Of a DNA stretch of 64,000 nucleotides, positions 35,815-47,189 are shown one piece after another (position 1 is the stretch's first letter; the number at the start of each line of letters is the position of its first letter). The translations under genes and the position numbers were made by a program. The notes beneath the pieces were generated by a model. It saw nothing but the letters and a program-made list of their open reading frames with translations, was not told the DNA's origin and did no database searches. The stretch spans positions 372,001-436,000 of the forward strand of contig NZ_CANLWM010000003.1 in NCBI RefSeq assembly GCF_947494875.1, read 5' to 3'. The DNA comes from an uncultured Williamsia sp. Its GTDB lineage: Bacteria > Actinomycetota > Actinomycetes > Mycobacteriales > Mycobacteriaceae.

Positions 35815-37754
35815 GCCGGGACCCCTGCGGTGTCGGCGCCCTGCGTGGTCAGCAGGTCGAGGATGTCGGTGAGTGCCGCGACGGCGTCGATGCCGAGCGA
35901 CAGGAACCCGTCGGGCCTGCGGTCGCCCTCGAGGTGGGCGACGGCTTTCTCGGTGCCCGCCAGAAGGATTCGCGTCACCCCCGCTGCACGCAGCGCGGCG
36001 ACGGTGTCCCCCGCCTCGTCGGCGTAGCGCTTGTCGGTGCCGCAGACGATCGCGACAGGCGAGGCGGTCTCCCGGGCGGCGGACGACAGATCGGCACCCG
36101 GCCCTGGGTCGACGGCCACGATGCCGCCCGCGCCCAACAGGTTGATCGTGAACGTGGTGCGCGGGGTGTACTCGGCGAGGCTGCCGAGCGGGGCCAGCAG
36201 CACCGCAGGCCGGGAGCTTGTGGCGGCCAGGTGGGCGTCCGACCGGTCGCGCAGGGTCTCGAACGGCGCGGCGTGGCGGCTGACCCGACGGGTCTCGGCC
36301 CCGGGTTCCGGTGCGGGCAGCGGCTTCTCGGCCACGTCCGGGAACTCGCTGACCCCGGTGATCGCGTGCCGGCGGTGGGCGACGTCGTCGGCGCGGCGGT
36401 CGCGGACCGCGCCGATCGTCGCGGCCAGAGCACCGGACACGAGGGCCTCGCGGTAACCACCCTGCGCCTCGATGCCGGTGAAGACGTCCCACGCCGCCCC
36501 GGCCGTGGCGTCGGTGAGGGACTCGACGTACCAGCTGCCCGCGGCCGGGTCGAGCACGCGCCCGAGGTGGGACTCCTCGAGCAGCAGCAGCTGGGTGTTA
36601 ACGGCCATCCGATCGGTGAAGGAGCGCGACACCCCGAGCGCCCCCGGCGGCAGAGCGGAGTCGAACGGCGAGACGGTCACCTCGTCGGCGCCGCCCAACC
36701 CGGCCCCGAACGCCGCGAGCGTGGTGCGCAGCATGTTCACCCACGGGTCGCGCTGGGTCATCATCGCGGCCGAGGTCACCGCGTGCTGGGGGGCGTCACC
36801 GTGCTCCGGCACGCCGAGCACCTCGGCGATCCGGGCCCAGACCCGTCGGGCCGCGCGGAACTTCGCGATGGTCTCGAACTGCTGATCGGTGGCGGCGAAC
36901 CGGAACGCGATCGTGTCGAGGACGTCGGCGACCTGCAGCCCGTTCTCGACCCCCGCCCGGACGTAGGTCAGTCCGGCGGCGATCGCGGCCCCGATCTCCT
37001 GCGCGTCGGAGGCCCCCGCGTCGTGGAAGACGGTGCCGTCCACCACGAGGGCACGCACCTCCTCGGGACGGGCGACGGCCGCACGGGTCAGCGCGACCGC
37101 CTCCTCGTGGGTGGCGGAGTCGACGCCGGCGAACTGTGCGGTGAGGGTGTCGACGCCGAGCGTGATCCGCGTGGTGCTCGCGTCCGGCGGCGGCGCCGAT
37201 CCGGCCGCGGGTGCAGCGGCGCGCTCGTCGAGCAGGGCGAAGAGGGCGTCGGCGGTCGCGGTGACGTGTCGTCCGGCGTCCAGAGTGAGCGGCGCCAGGT
37301 CGAGCAGGACACCGTCGAGGATCCGGGGCAGGTCACCGGGATCGGTGGTGGGCGTGAGCCAGAGCGCGCTGGTGCCGGTGGTCAGACCCTCCAGGATCGC
37401 GGTGTTCGTGTCGGCGGGGTCGGCGTCGGGGGCGCCGACACGGGTGGTGACGTGCCAGCCACGCATCACGTCCCGGGTCGCCTCGCGTCCGCGGACGAAC
37501 GGGAAACCGCCCGGCAGTGGCGGCTCGGGGAGCTCGTCGGCCCGGGTGTAGAGCGGGTCGATGGTGGTGCCGTCGTAGGTGGTGGTCTGCAGGTGCGCCG
37601 CGGCCGGGCGGCTGATCTGCTCGGGCTCGGTCCGCCGGGCCTTCGCGAGCACGCCGGCGACCGCGTCGTCCCAGGCGTCCCGGGCGGCCTGCAGGTCGGT
37701 GGCCGCCGGTGCGGGTGACGCCGGGTCGGCGGATGCGTCGGATGATGGGGGCAC
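35811..37754 (-). CDS. mutA: Methylmalonyl-CoA mutase, small subunit
   Basis: 647 residues. Structural partner of MutB: a related barrel domain ([26 protein letters not shown]) followed by a C-terminal B12-like domain in which the D-x-H-x-x-G cofactor motif is lost, as usual for MutA. GTG start at 37754 with ribosome site AGGGAG. Pro/Ala-rich first 20 residues. First gene of the mutA-mutB-meaB operon; the divergent TVP38 gene starts 184 bp away, and an ACACGTGT palindrome lies between the two. Confidence 0.95.
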
Positions 37755-37925
37755 GGCGAACTCCCTGTCCTCGGCGACGGTCGGGCGACCGTCGTGACCG
37801 GACGCGTGGGCGTGTCGCGCCGCCCGTGTGTCCGGTGCTACACGTGTGTCTTACCCCATCCGAGCATGAGACGACGATCACACCCGTGTGAACGCTCGGT
37901 CGGGAGGGGTCGCAGCGTCGGCGGG

Positions 37926-37931
37926 TAGCCT
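37926..37931 (+). promoter_or_regulatory. -10 box of leaderless TVP38-gene promoter
   Basis: TAGCCT ends 7 nt before GTG 37939; it indicates that this GTG, not the in-frame GTG at 37888, is the start. Confidence 0.5.
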
Positions 37932-37938
37932 CGCCCGC

Positions 37939-38676
37939 GTGATCCGGGCGGCGCGTCGATGGTGGGGACCGATCGCCCTGGCGGTCGTCTTCGTCGCCGC
38001 GCTCGTCGCGGTCGCCGTGGTCGGCCTGCCCGGTGTCGACCGGTTCCGCGCCTGGTCGGACTCGTCGGGCCCGTGGTTCGTCGTGGTGTTCTTCCTCGCC
38101 TACGCGGTCATCACCGTCGCCCCGATCCCCCGCACGGTGTTCACGCTGTCCTCGGGTGTCCTCTTCGGGCCGGTGACGGGGCTGGTGGTGGCGCTCGGGG
38201 CCACGATGATCGCCGCGGTCGTCTCGTTCGTGCTGGTCCGCGCGGCGGGTCGAGATGTCGTCGCACCCCGGTTGACCCATCCGGCGGTGCGCGCGGTCGA
38301 TGCGCGCCTGGCCCGACGCGGGTGGCTGGCGGTCGGGTCGCTGCGGTTGATCGCGCCGGCGCCGTTCTCGGTCATCAACTACTGCGCGGCGCTGTCGCGG
38401 ATCCGCCTGATCCCCTACACCCTCGCGACGGCGGTGGGGATCCTCCCGGGCACCGTCTCGGTGGTGGTGCTGGGCAGTGTCCTGTCGGGCAGTGCCCACC
38501 CTGCGGGACTCGCGATCTCGATCGCCGGCGTGGTGCTCGGTCTCGTGGGCCTCGGGATCGACGCGCGCACGCCGCTGCGATCCGACGGCACCGATGTCAA
38601 GGCGTCAGACGCGACCGACGAGCATCAGGTCGTCGGGCTTGACGGCGACGAGACGGTCACCGCAGACCGGACGTGA
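37939..38676 (+). CDS. TVP38/TMEM64 (SNARE-associated/DedA-like) membrane protein
   Basis: 245 residues with about five or six membrane segments. The family core is clear: PRTVFTLSSGVLFGPVTGLVVALGATMIAA (amphipathic re-entrant region) and a C-terminal LIAPAPFSVINYCAALSRI plus GILPGTVSVVVLGS. Members of the VTT/DedA group act in lipid scrambling or envelope homeostasis; the exact role is not known. The cytoplasmic tail is acidic. Divergent from mutA, as Rv1491c is in M. tuberculosis. Confidence 0.9.
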   Translation: MIRAARRWWGPIALAVVFVAALVAVAVVGLPGVDRFRAWSDSSGPWFVVVFFLAYAVITVAPIPRTVFTLSSGVLFGPVTGLVVALGATMIAAVVSFVLVRAAGRDVVAPRLTHPAVRAVDARLARRGWLAVGSLRLIAPAPFSVINYCAALSRIRLIPYTLATAVGILPGTVSVVVLGSVLSGSAHPAGLAISIAGVVLGLVGLGIDARTPLRSDGTDVKASDATDEHQVVGLDGDETVTADRT

Positions 38677-38688
38677 AAGTCTGCCGAC

Positions 38689-38718
38689 TTGATAGATCAG
38701 AGTAAACCCGAGTAGCTT
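38689..38718 (+). promoter_or_regulatory. Promoter of the SatD-like gene (leaderless)
   Basis: TTGATA (38689-38694), 18-bp spacer, TAGCTT (38713-38718), then 6 nt to GTG 38725. Good -35 and -10 matches with canonical spacing; the transcript should start at the GTG itself. Confidence 0.6.
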
Positions 38719-38724
38719 GACAGG

Positions 38725-39324
38725 GTGTACGTACTGACGGTCGACCAGCGTCGGAGCCGGCGCGACCGTGACCGCGTGCCCGAGCTCGTCGCGCGGCTCT
38801 CCGACGCGCCGCTCGTCCGCGGCTTCGACCGCACCGCCGGTGACGAGGTGCAGGCGGTCGCCGACGACCCGGATGTCGTCGTCGACGTCGTCCTCGACCT
38901 GGTGGCGCTGGGCGGGTGGAGCATCGGCGTCGGCGTGGGCGCCGTCGAGCTCCCCCTGCCCCAGGTCACCCGCGCCGGACGTGGCCCCGCCTTCGAGGCG
39001 GCTCGCGACGCCGTGACCCGGGCGAAACGAGCACCGGGGAACGTGAGCGTCGCCGGCGGGGACCCGGCCCGCGCCGCCGACGCCGGGGCCGTGCTCGCCC
39101 TGCTGGCGATCGTCGTGGCACGGCGGTCGGACGAGGGACACCAGGCGGTCGCCCGGATCCGGGCCGGTGCCTCGCAGAGCGAGATCGCCGACGAACTCGG
39201 CATCAGCAAGCAGGCCGTCTCGCAGCGGCTCTCGGTCGCCGACTGGCAGGCCGAACGAGACGGGAGGATCGCCGCCGCCCACCTCATGGCGGCGGCCGAC
39301 ACGGCCGCAGGAGGCCTGAGATGA
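38725..39324 (+). CDS. SatD-like protein with C-terminal helix-turn-helix
   Basis: 199 residues. The N-terminus MYVLTVDQRRSRRDRDRV and the following RTAGDEVQAVADD resemble SatD-family proteins (D-x-x-x-S-R and G-D-E-x-Q positions). Residues about 140-175 form a helix-turn-helix: ASQSEIADELGISKQAVSQRL. This suggests a DNA-binding regulator linked to the downstream membrane protein. SatD with a DUF3307 membrane protein is a recurrent bacterial pair of unknown function. Overlap ATGA with the next gene indicates coupling. Confidence 0.75.
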   Translation: MYVLTVDQRRSRRDRDRVPELVARLSDAPLVRGFDRTAGDEVQAVADDPDVVVDVVLDLVALGGWSIGVGVGAVELPLPQVTRAGRGPAFEAARDAVTRAKRAPGNVSVAGGDPARAADAGAVLALLAIVVARRSDEGHQAVARIRAGASQSEIADELGISKQAVSQRLSVADWQAERDGRIAAAHLMAAADTAAGGLR

Positions 39325-39872
39325 CGGTCACCGTGGTGTCTCTGGCGATCTGTGCCGCGGTCGCTGTCTCGTCGACCCTGCCGCACGGCCGGTTCCTGCG
39401 CACCGCGGCGGTGGTGGTCGCGACCGTGACGCTGGCGATCGCGGCGGTCGCCGCGGCCATCGCGGACCCCGCCGAGGGATCGGTCCGTGGGGTCGTGGTC
39501 ACCCTGGTGGTGGTGATCGCCGCGTTCGGCGGTGTCGGCCTCGTGCCGCTGGTGTTCGATCTCGTCGAGGTCGACCAGCGCGACCACCGGGGGGATCCCG
39601 GGTCCGAGGACACCGGCGAGGACGACGTCCCGGTCGGGTCCCGGCCCCTGCGGGGTGGGCGGATCATCGGCGTCCTGGAACGCGTGGCCGTGGTCGGCGC
39701 GCTCGTCGCCGGGTGGCCGGAGGGGATCGCCGTGGTCCTGGCCGTGAAAGGTCTCGCGCGCTACCCCGAGATCCGCGACCAGCACGCCGGCGAGCAGTTC
39801 ATCATCGGCACGTTCGCCTCGGTGCTGTGGGCCGTGGCGGCGGCAGGTGTCGCCCGCCTGACCCTCACCTGA
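39321..39872 (+). CDS. DUF3307-like small membrane protein
   Basis: 183 residues, about four or five hydrophobic segments: 5-22, 28-49, 59-85, 118-140 and 160-180, with an acidic loop (VEVDQRDHRGDPGSEDTGEDD). The second half, GGRIIGVLERVAVVGALVAGWPEG ... VKGLARYPEIRDQ ... AEQ-like GEQFIIGTFASVLWA, matches the core of DUF3307 proteins. Inner-membrane location. It starts inside the stop codon of the SatD-like gene. Function unknown. Confidence 0.75.
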   Translation: MTVTVVSLAICAAVAVSSTLPHGRFLRTAAVVVATVTLAIAAVAAAIADPAEGSVRGVVVTLVVVIAAFGGVGLVPLVFDLVEVDQRDHRGDPGSEDTGEDDVPVGSRPLRGGRIIGVLERVAVVGALVAGWPEGIAVVLAVKGLARYPEIRDQHAGEQFIIGTFASVLWAVAAAGVARLTLT

Positions 39873-39890
39873 CGTCGCGTCCGGACGCGC

Positions 39891-41102
39891 TCAGCTCGCC
39901 GACGAACCCGATGCGTCGTCGGTGGGCGGGTCGTCGGTGCTCGTCGCCGGGACGGCCGGCGTCTTCCGTGTCTCGATGCCGGGCGCGACCGACCGCGCCT
40001 CCATCTCTGGTGCGACGGGCTTGCGGGCCACCGCCTCCGCCTCGGCGACGGCCTGCGCCACCTTCGGGTCCGGAGCGAGGTCGAACCAGTCGTCGACCTC
40101 GGAGTCGTCGCCCTGCGGCGTGGCCGCGTCGTCCGACGGCTCGTACCGGAAGACACCGTCGTCGCCCTGGTTCGCGAACGACCGTGCGAAACCCTGCAGA
40201 GCGGAACCGAAGTCGGACGGAACCACCCACACCGAGTTCCCCTCGCCCGCCGCCATCTCGGGCAGCTTCTGCAGGTACTGGTAGGCCAGCAGCTCCGGGG
40301 TGGGCTTGGCCGACTTGATCGCGGCGAACACCTTCTCGATCGACTTCGCCTCACCCTGGGCGTTCAGGTACTGGGCGGCACGGTCACCCTGCGCGCGCAG
40401 GATCCGCGACTGTCGGTCGGCCTCCGCGGCGAGGATCGCCGCCTGCTTGGCACCCTCGGCGGAGAGGATCTGACTCTGCTTGTTGCCCTCCGCGGTCTTG
40501 ATCGACGACTCCCGCTGACCCTCGGCCGTCAAGATCATCGCGCGCTTCTCACGGTCGGCCTTCATCTGCTTCTCCATCGACTCCTGGATCGACGGCGGCG
40601 GCATGATGCTCTTCAACTCGACCCGGGCCACACGCAGACCCCAGCGACCGGTCGCCTCGTCGAGCACACCGCGCAGCTGCGCGTTGATCGAGTCCCGCGA
40701 GGTCAGCGTCTCCTCCAGGGTCATGCCGCCGACCACGTTGCGCAGTGTCGTCGTCGCGAGCTGCTCCACACCGATGATGTAGTCGTTGATCTCGTACACG
40801 GCCGACTGCGGGACCGTCACCTGGAAGTAGACGACGGTGTCGATGGACAGCGTCAGGTTGTCCTCGGTGATCACCGGCTGCGGCGGGAACGACACCACCT
40901 GCTCACGCAGGTCCACCCGAGCGCGGATCCGGTCGACGAACGGGACGAGCAACGTCAGCTGCCCCGACACCGTCTTGGTGTAGCGGCCGAGCCGCTCGAT
41001 CACCGCCGCCTCGGCCTGCGGGATCAGCGCGACCGACCGGAACAGGATCACGAACGCCAGCAGCACCACCACCGCGACGACGACGATCACTCCGATTTCC
41101 AT
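39891..41102 (-). CDS. SPFH/band 7 domain protein (stomatin/paraslipin type)
   Basis: 403 residues. One N-terminal membrane segment (about 1-22), then the SPFH domain (AAVIERLGRYTKTVSGQL ... about 30-190), a long charged coiled coil (about 190-260, EKQMKADREKRAMILTAEGQ) and a disordered acidic tail. Forms membrane microdomain scaffolds and works with NfeD proteins in membrane quality control. Located after its NfeD partner on the same strand. ATG 41102 has a ribosome site (GGAG) 8 nt upstream and is preferred to ATG 41114. Homologue of Rv1488. Confidence 0.94.
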   Translation of the reverse strand: MEIGVIVVVAVVVLLAFVILFRSVALIPQAEAAVIERLGRYTKTVSGQLTLLVPFVDRIRARVDLREQVVSFPPQPVITEDNLTLSIDTVVYFQVTVPQSAVYEINDYIIGVEQLATTTLRNVVGGMTLEETLTSRDSINAQLRGVLDEATGRWGLRVARVELKSIMPPPSIQESMEKQMKADREKRAMILTAEGQRESSIKTAEGNKQSQILSAEGAKQAAILAAEADRQSRILRAQGDRAAQYLNAQGEAKSIEKVFAAIKSAKPTPELLAYQYLQKLPEMAAGEGNSVWVVPSDFGSALQGFARSFANQGDDGVFRYEPSDDAATPQGDDSEVDDWFDLAPDPKVAQAVAEAEAVARKPVAPEMEARSVAPGIETRKTPAVPATSTDDPPTDDASGSSAS

Positions 41103-41141
41103 GACACGCTCCATTTCCCGACCGGCACTCGACCGGTCACC

Positions 41142-41570
41142 TCAGGACTTCCAGACGACCGCTGTGGCCCCGTCGATCTGCATGACCATCACGTCCTCGC
41201 CCTCGGCGAACACGTCGCCGGAGTGCAGCGGACGGGCCGACCAGATCGACCCGTCCAACCGGACCTGGCCGCCGTGGGCGTCGACGGTCGTGGTCACGAT
41301 CGCGGTCTTCCCCTGCAGCGCCTCGGCGTTGGTGGCCAACATCGGCCGCCGCAGCAGGTGCCGCTTGGCGACCGGCCGGACGCCGGCCAGCAACAACACG
41401 CTCACGGCCGCGAACACGACGGCGTCCACCACGACGGGCAGGTCGGTGAACGCCGCGGTACCCGAGGCGGCCACCGCGCCACCGGCGAGCATCAGGAGGA
41501 CCAACTCCCCGCTGAGGGCCTCGGCACCGACCATGACCAGCGCCGCGACCAGCCAGATGATCGCTGCCAT
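41142..41570 (-). CDS. NfeD-like membrane protein
   Basis: 142 residues. Two or three hydrophobic segments in the first 80 residues, then a soluble beta-barrel OB-like NfeD domain (LQGKTAIVTTTVDAHGGQVRLDGSIWSARP ... EGEDVMVMQIDGATAVV). Partner of the SPFH protein immediately downstream. Start at ATG 41570 gives the membrane anchor directly. Homologue of Rv1487. Confidence 0.92.
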   Translation of the reverse strand: MAAIIWLVAALVMVGAEALSGELVLLMLAGGAVAASGTAAFTDLPVVVDAVVFAAVSVLLLAGVRPVAKRHLLRRPMLATNAEALQGKTAIVTTTVDAHGGQVRLDGSIWSARPLHSGDVFAEGEDVMVMQIDGATAVVWKS

Positions 41571-41649
41571 GTCTCCACTGTGCCAGAGATCAGGCGCGCG
41601 TCGGAGAAGCCGCACGCCTCGCCTTTGTGTCTGCGACCTGCGGCGACGG

Positions 41650-42492
41650 TCAGTCGTCGTCCCCGGCGGCGGTCACGAAATCGATGAGTTCCTCCACGCT
41701 GCGGAGCAACTCCACCCGCACGTCGCGGTAGTCGGAGACGGCACGGTTCACGCGACGCCACCCGTCGGTCGGTGTGCCCCAGCGCAATCGCCGACACACC
41801 CCGGCTTTCCACTCCTCCGTGCGCGGGACGCGCGGCCACTCGCCGATGCCGAGCACCTCGGGCTTCACGGCCTCCCAGATGTCGACGAACGGGTGCCCGC
41901 AGACCAGGACGTGTGGCCCGACCTCGCGGGTCAGCCGACTCTCCTTGCTGCCCGTGACGAGGTGGTCGACGAGCACGCCCGCCCGCCGCGACGGTCCGGG
42001 ACCGAACCCGGCGAGGACCTCGTCGAGGTTGTCGAGACCGTCGAGTCCCTCCACCACGACGCCCTCGGCACGCAGGTCGTCGCCCCAGATGCGTTCCACC
42101 AGTGCGGCGTCGTGGATCCCCTCGACGAAGATGCGGCTCGCGCGGGCCACCCGCGCCCGCGACGACGCCGGGGCGACCGATCCGGATGCGGTGCGGGCGG
42201 GGGCCGCGGCGCGGGCGGGCGGTCGTCGCAACGTCACCGGTGCGCCGTCGAGGAGGAACGCCGACGGCCGCATCGCGAAGATGCGGGTCGCCCCGCGGCG
42301 GTCCTCGAGGCGCACGTGGTCACCGTCGTACCCGCGCTCGAAACCCACGACGGCGCCGCAGAACCCGGTCGCCGCGTCCTCGACCACGAGATCGCGGTCG
42401 GCGTCGACGACGGGGACCGCGGGCGTCGCGCGGGCGCGACGTGCCGCCGCGTCGAGGACGTCGAAGCCGTAGCGGTCGTCGGAGAAACCCAT
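41650..42492 (-). CDS. DUF3097 family protein
   Basis: 280 residues, conserved actinobacterial family of unknown function (Rv1486c at the same place). The N-terminal beta-rich domain is followed by a TOPRIM-like half with IFVEGIHDAALVERIWGDDLRAEG, VVVEGLDGLDNL and VLVDHLVTGSKE. The E ... D-x-D-like acidic arrangement is reminiscent of TOPRIM nucleotidyl domains, which would suggest nucleic-acid work; this is inference. The ATG has a -10 box TACGGT at 6 nt. Confidence 0.88.
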   Translation of the reverse strand: MGFSDDRYGFDVLDAAARRARATPAVPVVDADRDLVVEDAATGFCGAVVGFERGYDGDHVRLEDRRGATRIFAMRPSAFLLDGAPVTLRRPPARAAAPARTASGSVAPASSRARVARASRIFVEGIHDAALVERIWGDDLRAEGVVVEGLDGLDNLDEVLAGFGPGPSRRAGVLVDHLVTGSKESRLTREVGPHVLVCGHPFVDIWEAVKPEVLGIGEWPRVPRTEEWKAGVCRRLRWGTPTDGWRRVNRAVSDYRDVRVELLRSVEELIDFVTAAGDDD

Positions 42493-42498
42493 CCCGCG

Positions 42499-42504
42499 AC
42501 CGTA
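42499..42504 (-). promoter_or_regulatory. -10 box of leaderless DUF3097 promoter
   Basis: TACGGT on the minus strand, 6 nt before ATG 42492. Divergent from the promoter at 42579. Confidence 0.5.
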
Positions 42505-42578
42505 GGAGTTCGGCGGCACGGTCGCCCGGTGCCACGCCGGGTGCCGCCGGGCCGACGGCGTCACGTCCGCACCGTCGC

Positions 42579-42584
42579 TATCGT
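42579..42584 (+). promoter_or_regulatory. -10 box of leaderless promoter
   Basis: TATCGT, 7 nt before GTG 42592. Confidence 0.5.
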
Positions 42585-42591
42585 GGCCCGG

Positions 42592-43419
42592 GTGAGCGAG
42601 ATGACCGACCGCGTGGCGACCGCCGGCCTGCCGGCCGTCGCCGCGCTGGGCACCTGGGGGGCGGTGTGGCGTGCCGGCCTGTGCTCTCCGGACGACGTCG
42701 TCGATGCCCTGTCCGACGTCGCACCCGCGCATCGGGTGGTCGCGGCCGATCCCGACGCGGCCGCCGTCGTCGACCTGACCGCGGCCGAGGTCGGCACGGG
42801 GTCGCTGTTACGGGCGATCCGTCAGGCGACGCGCATGCGTGTCCTGCTGCCCGCACCCGGCGACACACTCGGGCTCAGCGGCGCGCCGCTGGGGGCGGCC
42901 CTCGACGCGGGCGCCGTGCTCGTGCTGTGGCTGTCCGAGACGTCGGAGGACGCGATCGGCGTGCTCGCGCGTGTGGTCGGCCCGGGGACGGTCACCTGGA
43001 CCGTTCGCTCGCTCGGGTCCGTCGTCCGCGTCCCGGACCGGGATCTCGGGGAGGCCGAGCTGCTCATGCGCGAGGCCGTCCGAGACGCCACCGCACTGCT
43101 GTCGGGCATCGGTGGTGTCGAGCCGTCCGACGGCACACCGTCGGACCTGCGGACGCGTCTGGCGGCCTTGACGCGGGCCGAGACCCTCGACGTCCCACCG
43201 GATTCGGGTGATCGGGTCGCGCGGGTCATCGGTCAGACCGCGCAGATCGCGGCCATCCTGCATCTCGCGGCGGACGGACGTCCGCGCACGGGGCTGACGG
43301 CGACGGGGCAGGGTCGCGCCGAGGCAGCCCTCGACAGCCTGGACCGGACCGTGCGGACCGCGCGGATGACCGCGCTCAACGCGGTCGTGGCCGACTCGGA
43401 CCGCCTGCCGCGTCGCTGA
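42592..43419 (+). CDS. Conserved hypothetical protein
   Basis: 275 residues, not recognised. Soluble, Ala/Val/Asp-rich, alpha/beta pattern: AALGTWGAVWRAGLCSPDDVVDAL near 15, ATRMRVLLPAPGDTLGLSGAP near 85, then VLVLWLSETSEDAIGVLARV, and a helical C-terminal third (TAQIAAILHLAADGRP, ALDSLDRTVRTARMTALNAVV). One cysteine. No catalytic motif. Probably an actinobacteria-specific protein. Its leaderless promoter is divergent from DUF3097 and it converges on hemH with a 14-bp gap. Confidence 0.75.
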   Translation: MSEMTDRVATAGLPAVAALGTWGAVWRAGLCSPDDVVDALSDVAPAHRVVAADPDAAAVVDLTAAEVGTGSLLRAIRQATRMRVLLPAPGDTLGLSGAPLGAALDAGAVLVLWLSETSEDAIGVLARVVGPGTVTWTVRSLGSVVRVPDRDLGEAELLMREAVRDATALLSGIGGVEPSDGTPSDLRTRLAALTRAETLDVPPDSGDRVARVIGQTAQIAAILHLAADGRPRTGLTATGQGRAEAALDSLDRTVRTARMTALNAVVADSDRLPRR

Positions 43420-43433
43420 GCCCCTCTCGCCGG

Positions 43434-44513
43434 TCAGGCCGGCCGTGTCGGGCGGACCAGTGGACAGCAGCCCTCCACACACCGCTGTCCGTTGTCGGTG
43501 CAGCCCATCCCGGTGCTCCGGGTCGTCGCGCCGGCCAGTTGGTCGCGGATGAGCTCGACGATCATCGCGATGTACCGCGGATCGGTGCCGACGGTCGCCG
43601 CACGCGCCATGGGCATGCCGAGTTCGTCCGCCTTCTCGGCCGCCTCGGTGTCGAGATCCCAGACGACCTCGAGGTGGTCGGAGACGAATCCGACCGGGGC
43701 CACGACCGCCGCGGGGGTCCCGTCGGCGTGGATCGCCTGGAGGTGGTCGACGATGTCGGGCTCGAGCCACGGCACCTGCGGCGGCCCGGACCGGGACTGC
43801 CACACCACGTCGTGCTCGGTGACACCGGCCGCGGCGGCGACAGCCGCGGACGCCGCGATGACCTGCCGGCTGTACAGGTGCCCGCCGTCGTCCGGCGGTC
43901 CGGCGACGGCGTCGGCCGCCGAGGGAACCGAGTGGGCGGTGAAGACGACCCGGGCGTCGGAGCGGACGTTCTCGGGGAGGTCTGCCTGCGCGGCACGGAC
44001 GGCGTCCGCGCCGGCCTCGATCATCTCCGGGCGGTCCCAGTAGTGGGGCAGCTTGCGGAGGGTCATCGGGTCGTCGGCGGACGCGGGACGTCGTTCGGCG
44101 AGCGCGGTGAGCGCGCGGCCGATGTCCTCGTGGTACTGCGCGCACCCCGAGTAGCCACCCCACGCCGACGTCGGGAACACCAGCACGCGGCGGTGTCCCG
44201 CGTCGAACATCTCGGCGACGGTGTCCTCGACCATGGGGTGCCAGTTGCGGTTGCCGAAGAACACGGGCAGGTCGATGCCGTTGTCGCCCAACGCCGTCCG
44301 CAATCGGTCGATGATGTCGAGGTTGAGCTGGTTGATCGGTGACACGCCCCCGAAGTGCATGTAGTGCTCGGCGACCGACTCGAGGCGCTCGCGGGGCACA
44401 CCGCGACCGCGGGTGACGTTCTCCAGGAACGGCATCACGTCGTCGGGACCGTCGGGCCCACCGAACGAGAGCAGCAGGACCGCGTCGAACCCGGCAGTGC
44501 GCGGTGCCGTCAT
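43434..44513 (-). CDS. hemH: Ferrochelatase (coproporphyrin III type)
   Basis: 359 residues. Inserts iron into coproporphyrin III in the actinobacterial heme route (CpfC). Features: [15 protein letters not shown] at the start, [24 protein letters not shown] (catalytic His) and [15 protein letters not shown]. The C-terminal [18 protein letters not shown] supplies cysteines for a [2Fe-2S] cluster, known in mycobacterial ferrochelatases. The ATG overlaps the inhA stop (ATGA). Third gene of the fabG1-inhA-hemH operon, as in M. tuberculosis. Confidence 0.95.
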   Translation of the reverse strand: MTAPRTAGFDAVLLLSFGGPDGPDDVMPFLENVTRGRGVPRERLESVAEHYMHFGGVSPINQLNLDIIDRLRTALGDNGIDLPVFFGNRNWHPMVEDTVAEMFDAGHRRVLVFPTSAWGGYSGCAQYHEDIGRALTALAERRPASADDPMTLRKLPHYWDRPEMIEAGADAVRAAQADLPENVRSDARVVFTAHSVPSAADAVAGPPDDGGHLYSRQVIAASAAVAAAAGVTEHDVVWQSRSGPPQVPWLEPDIVDHLQAIHADGTPAAVVAPVGFVSDHLEVVWDLDTEAAEKADELGMPMARAATVGTDPRYIAMIVELIRDQLAGATTRSTGMGCTDNGQRCVEGCCPLVRPTRPA

Positions 44514-45346
44514 GAACCGGTGAACCCCTCGGGGAACCAGGTGTTGTGGCTTGCGCCCCCGTCGACGTAGATGATCGACCCGGTGGTGCCGGGCAGCCAG
44601 TCGGACAGCAGCGTGCAGATCGACTTCGCCACGACCGTCGGGTCGTCGACGTTCCACCCGATCGGCGATGCCCCGTCCCAGTACTCGTTGAGCATGTTCA
44701 GCTGCTTGGCGTCGTCGGTCGCGGTGCCGGCGATGGCCTTGGCGGCCAGGGTCTTGATCGGGCCGGCCGCGACGAGGTTCGACCGGATCCTCTTGGCCTC
44801 GCCGACCTCTCGCGCGACGTAGCGGTTCACCGACTCCAGCGCGGCCTTCGCGACGCCCATCCAGTTGTAGTACGGCATCGCGGTACGGGGGTCGAAGTCC
44901 ATGCCGACGATGGACCCGCCCTCGTTCATGACCGGCAGCACCGCACGGGCCAGCGACGCGTAGCTCCAGGCCGAGATCTCGAACGACTTGGCGGCGTCGG
45001 GGCCGGGTGCGTCGAGGAAGGGCACCGCGTCGGGCCCCATCAGGTTCTTGGGGGCCATCGCGATGGAGTGCAGGACGCCGTCGACACCCTGGGGTGCCAG
45101 CTCACGGACCTTGTCGGCGAGCTCGGCGAGGTTCTCCTCGTTCGTGATGTCCAGTCCGATCGCGGGCGGGACCTCCTTCGGCAGCCGCTTGGCGATGCGG
45201 TCGATGAGGCGCAGCCGTTCCGGGATGCCGGTGATGATCACCGTGGCCCCCTGCTCCTGGGCGACCGACGCCGCGTGGAAGGCGATCGACGAGTCGGTGA
45301 TGATGCCCGTGATCAGTACGGTCTTGCCCTCGAGCAGTCCGCTCAC
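44510..45346 (-). CDS. inhA: Enoyl-ACP reductase (NADH), mycolic acid synthesis
   Basis: 278 residues. Last reduction step of the FAS-II cycle that elongates mycolic acid precursors; target of isoniazid in mycobacteria. SDR with [13 protein letters not shown] (NADH site), Ser94 in VLHSIAMAP (the position mutated in some isoniazid-resistant strains is serine here), and the enoyl reductase catalytic pair Tyr160-x6-Lys167 ([10 protein letters not shown]). GTG start with ribosome site AGGAG; 45 bp after fabG1. Confidence 0.97.
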   Translation of the reverse strand: MSGLLEGKTVLITGIITDSSIAFHAASVAQEQGATVIITGIPERLRLIDRIAKRLPKEVPPAIGLDITNEENLAELADKVRELAPQGVDGVLHSIAMAPKNLMGPDAVPFLDAPGPDAAKSFEISAWSYASLARAVLPVMNEGGSIVGMDFDPRTAMPYYNWMGVAKAALESVNRYVAREVGEAKRIRSNLVAAGPIKTLAAKAIAGTATDDAKQLNMLNEYWDGASPIGWNVDDPTVVAKSICTLLSDWLPGTTGSIIYVDGGASHNTWFPEGFTGS

Positions 45347-45391
45347 TGGTGAACTCCTAGGTGGTGGTGGGTGATTCGGGTCGCGCGTGTA

Positions 45392-47185
<1,794 letters not shown>

Positions 47186-47189
<4 letters not shown>

